Below, one piece after another: positions 31,997-39,006 of a DNA stretch of 64,000 nt. The stretch covers positions 1,550,001 to 1,614,000 of the forward strand of contig NZ_CP157390.1 in assembly GCF_040050925.1 (NCBI RefSeq). Reading direction: 5' to 3'. Position numbers and translations under genes: made by a program. The notes beneath the pieces were generated by a model, which did not search any database, was not told the origin of the DNA, and saw only the letters and a list, made by a program, of their open reading frames with translations. Each line of letters opens with the position of its first letter. Positions within the stretch are counted from its first letter, which is position 1. The stretch comes from Leifsonia sp. NPDC080035 (lineage in GTDB: Bacteria; Actinomycetota; Actinomycetes; Actinomycetales; Microbacteriaceae).

Positions 31997-32761
31997 ATGG
32001 AGCTCACGATCCTCGGCGCCGCCAGCCACTACCCGAAGCCGGGAGCCCCGTGCTCCGGCGCGCTCCTCGAGCACGACGGTACGGCCGTGCTCGTCGACGC
32101 GGGGCCGGGGACCCTCGCGGAGCTGCAGCGGTACCGCTCGCCCGCGGACCTGGACGCCATCTGGATCTCGCACGTGCACGCCGACCACACGGCCGACCTG
32201 CTGCCCCTCTACTACGCGCTGCGCTTCGGCGACCTCCCCGAGCGGCCACCCGTCCCGGTCCTCGGGCCGCCGGACCTGCGCAAGCGTCTCGTCGCGTTCC
32301 TCGGCGGGGGAGCGGAGGACGGGATCGACGCGGCGTTCGCGTTCACGTCGCTGGCCGACAGGGACGCCCGCCGCATCGGCGCCATCGACCTCACCTGGCG
32401 GGCGGTCGACCACGACGTGCCGGCATGGGCGCTCCGCGCGGAGGCGGGTGCCGCATCCATCGTCGTCACGGGCGACGCGGCACCGTGCACCGCCCTTCAG
32501 GAGCTGGCGGCGGGATGCGACCTGCTGCTCGCGGAGGCCGGCGCCGAGCGCGAGGACGCGCATCCGGCCCACCTCACCCCCGAGCAGGCGGGCGCGCTCG
32601 CCGACACCGCCGACGCGTCCCGGCTGGTCCTCACGCACCTCGCGCTCACCCTGGACCCGGCGGACGCCGCGCGACGCGCCGCGACCCGATACGACGGTCC
32701 GGTGGAGGTCGCCGTGTCCGGTGCCCGAGTGTCGGTGGGGCTTCCTACAGTGGAGGCATGA
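31997..32761 (+). CDS. MBL-fold metallo-hydrolase (RNase Z/PhnP-like)
   Basis: 254 residues. The metallo-beta-lactamase zinc motif is ISHVHADHTADLLPLYYAL; TILGAASHYPKPGAPCSG at the start and SIVVTGDAAPCTAL later give the other metal-site strands. LVLTHLALTLDP provides the last His. The fold is that of the ribonuclease Z/phosphodiesterase group, but the exosite for tRNA is not evident, so a small phosphodiester or cyclic substrate is possible. Its stop overlaps the ATG of the next gene (ATGA). Confidence 0.82.
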   Translation: MELTILGAASHYPKPGAPCSGALLEHDGTAVLVDAGPGTLAELQRYRSPADLDAIWISHVHADHTADLLPLYYALRFGDLPERPPVPVLGPPDLRKRLVAFLGGGAEDGIDAAFAFTSLADRDARRIGAIDLTWRAVDHDVPAWALRAEAGAASIVVTGDAAPCTALQELAAGCDLLLAEAGAEREDAHPAHLTPEQAGALADTADASRLVLTHLALTLDPADAARRAATRYDGPVEVAVSGARVSVGLPTVEA

Positions 32762-33390
32762 GCCAGCTGATGCCCGAACTGCTCTCCACCTGGAGCTGGC
32801 GTCTCGACCGCGTGCGGAACGGACGCACGGTGCTCACCCGTGGACAGGCGGTCACGGCGCGCGCGGACCTCACGCACGATCGCGCCGTCCATCCCGGCGA
32901 CTACGCGGGATACGAGGAGGAGTTCGCCGCGGCGGTCGACGCCCTGGAGATCCTCGCCCAGCAGCCGAACCGCACCGACGACCTGCTCTCGGTGCTCTCC
33001 GCCGAGCGTCGCCGTCGCGAGGGGGCGGACGCCCGCTCCGGCTACGCGGCCGCACCCGACCCCGCCGCAGGCCGGGGGCGCGTCTCGCTCGCGGCCGAGC
33101 ACGATCGCGTCCCGAAGGGGTTGCCGGAGCTGCTGGACCAGTGGGTGCACCGGCTCATCCGGTACCGCAACGGCGCCAAGATCATCGCCCCCATCGAGGC
33201 CGCGCGCGCCGAGATCCGGCTGCGGAACGAGGCGGATCTGAACCCGGGCGCGTTCCGCAACGCGACCGCTGCGCCCTTCTACGGTCGCGTGATGCGTGCG
33301 CTCGGTGAGATCGCGACGGAGCAGCGACCCGGCATCCACGTCGGCGGTCGCGGCCCGAAGCGGGGCATCCCGGACGACACGTTCCTGTGA
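32758..33390 (+). CDS. Uncharacterised protein with two copies of one domain
   Basis: 210 residues, no family recognised. The first half (MPELLSTWSWRLDRVRNGRT to VDALEILAQQ, residues 5-70) and the second half (LPELLDQWVHRLIRYRNGAK to MRALGEIATEQ, about 120-190) align well: PELL-x-x-W-x-x-RL-x-x-x-RNG, then an Ala/Arg helix, then a HPGxYxxY / NPGAFRNA segment. The copies are joined by a charged and Pro/Ala linker. There is no signal peptide. Gene overlaps on both sides (ATGA with the metallo-hydrolase, GTGA with the HNH gene) make it the middle of a coupled three-gene unit. Confidence 0.75.
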   Translation: MSQLMPELLSTWSWRLDRVRNGRTVLTRGQAVTARADLTHDRAVHPGDYAGYEEEFAAAVDALEILAQQPNRTDDLLSVLSAERRRREGADARSGYAAAPDPAAGRGRVSLAAEHDRVPKGLPELLDQWVHRLIRYRNGAKIIAPIEAARAEIRLRNEADLNPGAFRNATAAPFYGRVMRALGEIATEQRPGIHVGGRGPKRGIPDDTFL

Positions 33391-34163
33391 GCCGCCGTCG
33401 TTCGTCGCCGTGGGCGCTGCTCACGGCCGTCGTCGTGGTGGCCGTGCTCGGCGCGGGCGGATACGCCGCGCTGTCCCGAGACGGCGGCAGCGGTACGGGA
33501 GGCGGCGGGTCCGCCTCCCAGCCGGGCTCGCCGAGCGCGCCGGCCGCCCCCGGCGCGCCGGCCTCCACCGGTCCCGACCCGGCCGCCGCGACGCGCGACG
33601 CTGCCGTGCCCACGCCGGCGGACGCGCGGGCGCTGCTCGCCGGGCTCGCGGTCAAGGGCCGGGCGCCCGCGACCGGCTACGACCGCGTCGCGCGGTTCGG
33701 GGAGGCGTGGACCGATGTCGACCGCAACGGCTGCGACACCCGCGACGACGTCCTCGCCCGCGACCTCGTCGACACGACCACACGCTCGGACTGCTGGGTG
33801 CTGACCGGCACGCTGCACGACCCGTACACCGGGAGGACCATCGCCTTCCAGCGCGGCGTGCAGACCTCCGCCGCCGTGCAGATCGATCACGTCGTCGCGC
33901 TGATGGACGCGTGGCAGACCGGCGCGCAGTCCCTGAGCCAAGACCAGCGCGTCCACCTGGCGAACGACCCGCTGAACCTCGTCGCGGTGGACGGCCCGAC
34001 CAACCAGGCGAAGGGGGCGGGGGACGCGGCGACGTGGCTGCCGCCGAACACCGGCTACCGGTGCGCGTACGCCTCGCGTCAGGTCGCGGTGAAGACGAAA
34101 TACATGCTGTGGGTGACGCCCGCCGAGAAGGATGCGCTGGCCCGCCTGCTCTCGCGCTGCTGA
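33387..34163 (+). CDS. Secreted or membrane-anchored HNH endonuclease (GmrSD/DUF1524-like)
   Basis: 258 residues. A basic N-terminus and one hydrophobic segment (about 9-30) are followed by a Gly/Ser/Pro/Ala spacer to about residue 65. The catalytic domain contains GRTIAFQRG, the His-Me motif VQIDHVVALMDAWQTGA, and LANDPLNLVAVDGPTNQAKG (the final Asn/His helix). Cysteines in RNGCDTR, SDCWVL, RCAY and the terminal SRC suggest disulfides, in line with activity outside the cell. It starts at a GTG overlapping the previous stop. Extracellular DNA degradation for nutrient use is the usual suggestion for such proteins. Confidence 0.85.
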   Translation: MSRRRSSPWALLTAVVVVAVLGAGGYAALSRDGGSGTGGGGSASQPGSPSAPAAPGAPASTGPDPAAATRDAAVPTPADARALLAGLAVKGRAPATGYDRVARFGEAWTDVDRNGCDTRDDVLARDLVDTTTRSDCWVLTGTLHDPYTGRTIAFQRGVQTSAAVQIDHVVALMDAWQTGAQSLSQDQRVHLANDPLNLVAVDGPTNQAKGAGDAATWLPPNTGYRCAYASRQVAVKTKYMLWVTPAEKDALARLLSRC

Positions 34164-34234
34164 CGGGAGCGCGGGAGCGCATGCCGTCGCTACGATCGAC
34201 CCATGACGCACCGACGCAGCCGAGCGGCGATCCG

Positions 34235-34975
34235 ATGACCCCGGCGGAGGCCGCCGCGCTGCTCGGTGTACCGGCCGGCGCGACCGATGCCGACATCCAC
34301 CGGGCGTACGCCGCGCGCGCTGCCACGACCGATCCCGCGGACTCCGTCGCCCTCGACGCGCTCGCTCGCGCCAGGGATGCGCTGCTCGCCGGCGCGTTCT
34401 GGCATCCGCCACAGGGCCCCCAGGGTCCGCAGGCAGGGACCGCCCCGGCACCGTACCCGCCGCAGCAGTACCCGCCCCAGCAGTACCCGCCGCAGCAGTA
34501 CCCGCCGTACGCCCCAGCGGCCCGCCGCCCGGCGTCCACCGGCGCGATCCTCGGCTGGACGATCGGCGGCCTCGCCGGCCTGCTCGTGCTCTCCCTGGTC
34601 GCCGTGCTGCTCGTCTTCTCCGGGGTGAGCGCGCTGCGCGACGACACGTCCGTCCCCGAGTCGGCGCCGACGGCCGAAGCGGCGCCCGACGGCTCCGCGG
34701 ACAGCTACGAGGTGGACGGCGTGCTGGTGGAGCCGCAGACGGACGACGGCTGGACGTTCGTGCTCACCGCGCAGGAGGACTGCCCGGCAGCCGAGGTGAC
34801 GTCTGGTTTCGCGGACTCGGAGTACGGCGACACGCTCGACGAGCACACCGACACCGTCCCGCTCGAGGCCGGGGTGCCGTACACCTACACGATTCCGGAC
34901 GGCGCGTCCGTCCACGACTACGCGGCCATCGACTCCATCGTGTGCGGCGAGTCGACCGATCCGACACGCGCGTAA
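34235..34975 (+). CDS. Membrane protein with degenerate J-domain-like N-terminus
   Basis: 246 residues from the ATG that begins MTPAEAAALLGVPAGATDAD; an in-frame ATG at 34181 is possible. Residues 1-48 resemble helices I-III of a DnaJ J-domain, but the HPD tripeptide is missing (TTDP is found there), so DnaK stimulation is unlikely. A Pro/Gln spacer with three YPPQQ units (34454-34498) leads to one membrane helix (about 107-130). The outer part (about 140-246) has two cysteines (EDCPAAE, IVCGES) and ends in a Thr/Pro-rich tail. It follows the HNH gene by 71 bases. Function unknown. Confidence 0.68.
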   Translation: MTPAEAAALLGVPAGATDADIHRAYAARAATTDPADSVALDALARARDALLAGAFWHPPQGPQGPQAGTAPAPYPPQQYPPQQYPPQQYPPYAPAARRPASTGAILGWTIGGLAGLLVLSLVAVLLVFSGVSALRDDTSVPESAPTAEAAPDGSADSYEVDGVLVEPQTDDGWTFVLTAQEDCPAAEVTSGFADSEYGDTLDEHTDTVPLEAGVPYTYTIPDGASVHDYAAIDSIVCGESTDPTRA

Positions 34976-34985
34976 AAATTCCGTT

Positions 34986-35005
34986 AGGAGTTTTCACAAA
35001 CTCCT
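34986..35005. promoter_or_regulatory. Palindromic operator AGGAGTTT-TCAC-AAACTCCT of the ABC exporter operon
   Basis: Two perfect eight-base arms flank a four-base centre, in an AT-rich gap. The right arm overlaps the -35 hexamer of the promoter described next, so a bound repressor would block it. The MarR-type gene at the end of the operon (37701) is the inferred binder. Confidence 0.65.
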
Positions 35006-35021
35006 GAAACTCGCGTATTCT
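34993..35021 (+). promoter_or_regulatory. SigA-type promoter of the ABC exporter operon, leaderless start
   Basis: TTCACA (34993-34998), a 17-base spacer and TATTCT (35016-35021) match the housekeeping promoter pattern. Transcription would begin about seven bases after the -10 element, at or beside the ATG at 35029. There is no Shine-Dalgarno sequence, which agrees with a leaderless mRNA, a common form in actinobacteria. Confidence 0.65.
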
Positions 35022-35028
35022 CACGCGC

Positions 35029-35994
35029 ATGGAAACAGTGATTGAGGCCACCGGCCTCGAGAAGCGGTTCGGCCGGGTGCGCGCCCTCGACGGGCTCGAG
35101 CTCTCGGTCGCGGCGGGCGAGGTGCACGGCTTCCTCGGCCCGAACGGTGCCGGCAAGTCCACCACCATCCGCATCCTGCTCGGCCTCGCGCGCTCCAACG
35201 GGGGCAGCGCCAGGGTCTTCGGACGGGACCCCTGGCGGGATGCCGTCGAGCTGCACCGCCGCATCGCGTACGTCCCCGGGGACGTCAGCCTGTGGCCGAA
35301 CCTCTCCGGCGGCGAGGCGGTCGACCTGCTCGCGCGCCTGCGCGGCGGCACCGCCGACAAGGCCGCGTACGCCGCCCGCAAGAAGCGGCTGATCGACGTC
35401 TTCCAGCTCGACCCCAGCAAGAAGGGCCGCGCGTACTCGAAGGGCAACCGGCAGAAGGTCGCGCTCGTCGCCGCGTTCGTCACGCCCGCCGACCTCTACA
35501 TCCTCGATGAGCCGACCAGCGGCCTCGACCCGCTGATGGAGGCGACGTTCAACGCCGAGATCGCGCGCGTCGCCGCGGAGGGCGCCACGGTGCTGCTCTC
35601 CAGCCACATCCTCTCCGAGGTCGAGCAGCTGTGCGACAGGGTGAGCATCATCCGGGCCGGAAAGACGGTCGAGTCCGGCACGCTGGAACAGCTGCGGCAC
35701 CTCACCCGCACCGAGATCTCGTTCGCCGCGGAGGGCGTCACGGAGGCGCAGCTCGCGCGCATCCCGGACGCGCACGACCTGCGGACCGGAAACGGCCGGG
35801 TGCGGTTCACCGCGGACAGCGATCGGCTGCCCCCGGTGCTCGCCGCCCTCGCCGACATCGACGCGAAGAGCCTCACCGTCGCCCCGCCCTCGCTGGAGGA
35901 GCTGTTCCTCCGGCACTACGGCGACGACCTTCCGGGAGGCGCAGCCGACGAGTCCGCCGCCGGGCGCCCGGCCGAGGAGGCGAAGCGGCGATGA
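35029..35994 (+). CDS. ABC transporter ATP-binding protein (exporter)
   Basis: 321 residues. Walker A is GPNGAGKST (37-45). The signature loop is the variant YSKGNRQKVALVAAF, followed by Walker B LYILDEPTSGLDP and switch His in LLSSHILSEVEQL. The C-terminal 90 residues (TRTEISFAAEGVTEAQLARI onward) are the extra domain of DrrA/YhaQ-like exporters. It pairs with the permease overlapping at ATGA and probably exports a lipid, drug or peptide. The operon starts here under an operator-controlled promoter. Confidence 0.92.
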   Translation: METVIEATGLEKRFGRVRALDGLELSVAAGEVHGFLGPNGAGKSTTIRILLGLARSNGGSARVFGRDPWRDAVELHRRIAYVPGDVSLWPNLSGGEAVDLLARLRGGTADKAAYAARKKRLIDVFQLDPSKKGRAYSKGNRQKVALVAAFVTPADLYILDEPTSGLDPLMEATFNAEIARVAAEGATVLLSSHILSEVEQLCDRVSIIRAGKTVESGTLEQLRHLTRTEISFAAEGVTEAQLARIPDAHDLRTGNGRVRFTADSDRLPPVLAALADIDAKSLTVAPPSLEELFLRHYGDDLPGGAADESAAGRPAEEAKRR

Positions 35995-37691
35995 GCACCA
36001 CGACGGCCGGTCGCACGGCGGAACGCTCCGGCGAGCACACGGCAGTCCCCTCCCGGGGGCGCGGCGCGGTGCTCGCCGTGCTGGTCCGCCAGCGGCTGCG
36101 CCGCGACCGCTGGCAGCTGATCATCTGGATCCTCTGCATCGCGTTCCTGGGCCTGTTCTCCACCGCCAGCATCGAGCAGACGTACGGGACGGTCGCCAGC
36201 CGCCTCGAACTGGTCCGGCTCGCGATCGCCACACCGACCGTCCTCGTGCTCCGCGGTCTGCCGCAGGGCACCAGCCTCGCCGCCGTGGCGTTCTTCGAGG
36301 TCTTCACCTTCCTCGCGCTGCTGGCCGGCCTGATGAACACGTTCCTCGCGGTCCGGCACTCCCGGGCGGAGGAGGAGTCCGGTCGCGCCGAGCTGATCGG
36401 CTCGACCCCGGCAGGCCGCCTGCTGCCGACGACCGCGACGGTCATCCACGGCGTCATCGCCAACATCCTGCTGGCCGTGGCCACCGCGCTGGGCTTCCTC
36501 GCGGGCGGCCTTCCCGCGTACGGCTCGTTCGTGGCCGGCGCGGCCGTCGGCGGTGCCGGTGTGGCGTTCCTCGCCGTGGGCCTGCTGCTCGCCCAGCTGA
36601 TGACCACCTCGCGCGGCGCGAACGGCTACGCGGCCGCGATCGTGCTGATCGCCTACGTCCTGCGCGGGATCGGCGACGCCACCGGCACCGTCTCCGCCGA
36701 CGGCGTCAGCATGGTGTCGGCCTGGCCGACCTGGCTGAGCCCGATCGGCTGGGGCGAGCAGATGTCGCCGTACGTCGACGACGTGTGGTGGCCGCTGCTG
36801 CTGCAGCTCGCGTTCGCCGCGGTGCTCATCGCCGCCGTGTTCAGGCTGCAGGCGGTCCGCGACTCGGGGTCCGGCGTGTTCGCCGAGCGCGCGGGACGAC
36901 GCGACGCGCTGCCCACGCTGAACGGTCCGCTCGGCCTCGCCTGGCGGCTGCAGTGGCCGATCGTGCTCGGCTGGACCATCGGCGGCCTGCTCACCGGTCT
37001 CCTCGCCGGAGCGCTCGGCAGCGTGGTCAGCTCGTCGATGGCCGACAACCCGGACCTGGCGAACATCCGGGATGCGGTGGCCAGGATCGGCGCGGGCGGC
37101 ACCGGCTCCTTCGCCTCCCTGTTCATCTCGGCGATCATGTCGATCGTCGGCGTGCTCGCGGCCGCGTGCGCCGTGCAGGCGGTCATCCGGCTCCGGCAGG
37201 AGGAGGCCGGCGGCTCGGCCGAGGTGATGATGTCGACCCCGCTGTCCCGCGTGCGCTGGCTGCTGGAGTTCCTGCTGGTCGGACTGATCGCGGTCGTGCT
37301 GGTGCTGCTGGCCGCCGCGCTCGCGGCGGGGCTATCGGCGCTCGCCTCCGGCGAGAAGGGATCGATCGTGGGGGACTCCTTCGCTGCGGCCGCCGCGCAG
37401 TTCCCGGTCGCGCTGGTCTACCTCGGCGTGCTCGCCCTGGTGTTCGTGGTGCTGCCGAGCTGGACCGTCGCCGTCTCCTGGGCCACGCTCGGCCTCGGCG
37501 CGTTCATCGGCATCTTCGGTGCGCTGGTGAACCTGCCGGAGTGGCTGCGCCACGCCTCGCCGTTCGCGGACGCCCCCGTCGTGGTCGGGAAGGTTGACTG
37601 GACCGGGGGATACTGGATGATCGGCATCGCGGTGGTCGCGATCGCCGCCGCCGCGGCGCTCATCCGCCGCCGCGACTTCGCGATCGAGTAG
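35991..37691 (+). CDS. ABC-2 type transporter permease (two-domain, polyketide-antibiotic exporter type)
   Basis: 566 residues with about twelve membrane segments in two similar halves. The first half is about 35-290 and the second about 315-566, joined by FAERAGRRDALPTLNGPLGL. LRRDRWQLIIWILCIAFLGL at the start and SRAEEESGRAELIGSTPAGR / RQEEAGGSAEVMMSTPLSR, one in each half, are the EExGRxE-like repeats of this exporter class. It therefore acts as a single-chain permease for the ATPase that overlaps its ATG. The cargo is unknown; resistance to hydrophobic toxins is a common role. Confidence 0.9.
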   Translation: MSTTTAGRTAERSGEHTAVPSRGRGAVLAVLVRQRLRRDRWQLIIWILCIAFLGLFSTASIEQTYGTVASRLELVRLAIATPTVLVLRGLPQGTSLAAVAFFEVFTFLALLAGLMNTFLAVRHSRAEEESGRAELIGSTPAGRLLPTTATVIHGVIANILLAVATALGFLAGGLPAYGSFVAGAAVGGAGVAFLAVGLLLAQLMTTSRGANGYAAAIVLIAYVLRGIGDATGTVSADGVSMVSAWPTWLSPIGWGEQMSPYVDDVWWPLLLQLAFAAVLIAAVFRLQAVRDSGSGVFAERAGRRDALPTLNGPLGLAWRLQWPIVLGWTIGGLLTGLLAGALGSVVSSSMADNPDLANIRDAVARIGAGGTGSFASLFISAIMSIVGVLAAACAVQAVIRLRQEEAGGSAEVMMSTPLSRVRWLLEFLLVGLIAVVLVLLAAALAAGLSALASGEKGSIVGDSFAAAAAQFPVALVYLGVLALVFVVLPSWTVAVSWATLGLGAFIGIFGALVNLPEWLRHASPFADAPVVVGKVDWTGGYWMIGIAVVAIAAAAALIRRRDFAIE

Positions 37692-37700
37692 GAGGGGCGC

Positions 37701-38174
37701 ATGGCCAAGGACGAGCGTGCGCTCGCCGAGGTGATGGAGCACTCCGCCGGGGTGCTCATCGCCGCCGGGTTCCCGAAGATGCCCGCGCGCGTCCTGATGG
37801 CCCTCACCGTCACCGAGACGGCGGGCCTCACCGCGGCTGAGCTCGCCGAGCGGCTGGACGTCAGCGCCGCCGCCATCTCGGGCGCCGTCCGCTACCTGCA
37901 GACCCTCGGCATCGTCCGCCGCATCTCCCAGACCGGCAGCCGTCGCGACCTCTACCAGATGCCGTCGGACTGGTATGCGCTGATGGTCCGCAACAGCCCC
38001 ATCTACGGCGTCCTCGCCGACCAGGCCGAGGCCGGCCTCGTGGCCGTCGGCGACCCGGACTCGCCCGCGACCGAGCGCCTCCGCGACATGGCCGGCTTCT
38101 ACCGCTTCCTGCAGGGCCGCGTCCCTGAGATCATCTCCGAGTGGGAGGCGGTGCGCGCGCAGCGGGACGCGTGA
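37701..38174 (+). CDS. MarR/GbsR-type transcriptional regulator
   Basis: 157 residues. The winged helix-turn-helix is ETAGLTAAELAERLDVSAAAISGAVRYLQTLGIVRR with the wing QTGSRRDLYQMPSDWYALM. A C-terminal helix supports dimerisation. GGAGG nine bases after the permease stop precedes the ATG, so it is the third gene of the exporter operon. The likely site is the AGGAGTTT palindrome ahead of the ATPase gene, making an inducible self-repressing exporter unit; the inducer is unknown. Confidence 0.88.
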   Translation: MAKDERALAEVMEHSAGVLIAAGFPKMPARVLMALTVTETAGLTAAELAERLDVSAAAISGAVRYLQTLGIVRRISQTGSRRDLYQMPSDWYALMVRNSPIYGVLADQAEAGLVAVGDPDSPATERLRDMAGFYRFLQGRVPEIISEWEAVRAQRDA

Positions 38175-38180
38175 GCGGGT

Positions 38181-38978
38181 TCAGTCGTTCGCAGCCACGG
38201 GCCGGTGCGGCACAGCGCTGATGAGGCCGAGACCGACGCTGATCCGGTCGGCCGTCTCGATCAGCTGCTCCGTGATCGTGTCGGTGTCGCGCTCGCGCAT
38301 CACCGAGAGCCGCCCGGAGACGGAGATCGCGGCGACGACGCCCCCGGTGGCGTCCCGGATGGGCGCGGCGAGGCCGGACCGGCCGAGCGCCAGCTCCTGC
38401 TCCTCCACGCACACCCCGCGCACGGCGGCCGCAGCGAGCTCGGCCGTGAGCGCTGCGTGGTCCGTGATCGTGCTCGCGGTGTACGCGGGGAGGGCCTCGC
38501 CGAGCAGCGCGCGCCGCTCGTCCTCCGTGAGGTCGAGGAGGAGGCACTTGCCGAGCGCGGACGCGTGCAGCGGCTGCCCCATCCCGATCATCGTGTGCGA
38601 TTTCGGGGCGAGCGCGCCCTCGAAGTGGCAGAGGTAGACGACGCTCGCGCCGTCACGGATGCCGACGTTCACGCTCAGGCCGATGCGCTGTGCCAGCTCC
38701 TGGGCCGCGGCGCGCGACTCACGGTGCACGGGGTTCTGGTTGAGGCCGTGGCTGGCGAGCTCGAGGATGGCCGTGCCGATCGAGTAGAACCCGGTCGCCG
38801 GGTCGCGCCGCACGTAGCCGAGCTCCTCGAGCGAGGTGAGCAGGCGGCCGGTCGTGGATGCGCCGAGCCCGATCGCGCGTGCCACGTCCGAGGCGCGGAC
38901 CGTCTCGGAGGTGGCGGCCCCGATCGCCGTCAGCGCGGCAGCCGCGCGTCCGATGCCTTGTTGGATCTCGGCAGGCAC
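38181..38978 (-). CDS. IclR family transcriptional regulator
   Basis: 265 residues. The helix-turn-helix spans about residues 15-65 (TVRASDVARAIGLGASTTGRLLTSLEELGYVRRD). The effector domain has VNVGIRDGASVVYLCHFEG, GQPLHASALGKCLLL and AAPIRDATGGVVAAISVSG. It lies 28 bases downstream of the FAD oxidoreductase gene on the same strand and probably controls the catabolic cluster 39007-43779 through the inverted repeats at 41328-41375. Effector unknown. Confidence 0.88.
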   Translation of the reverse strand: MPAEIQQGIGRAAAALTAIGAATSETVRASDVARAIGLGASTTGRLLTSLEELGYVRRDPATGFYSIGTAILELASHGLNQNPVHRESRAAAQELAQRIGLSVNVGIRDGASVVYLCHFEGALAPKSHTMIGMGQPLHASALGKCLLLDLTEDERRALLGEALPAYTASTITDHAALTAELAAAAVRGVCVEEQELALGRSGLAAPIRDATGGVVAAISVSGRLSVMRERDTDTITEQLIETADRISVGLGLISAVPHRPVAAND

Positions 38979-39006
38979 GCACGTCTCCTCTCGCCGGGGG
39001 CGCCGG

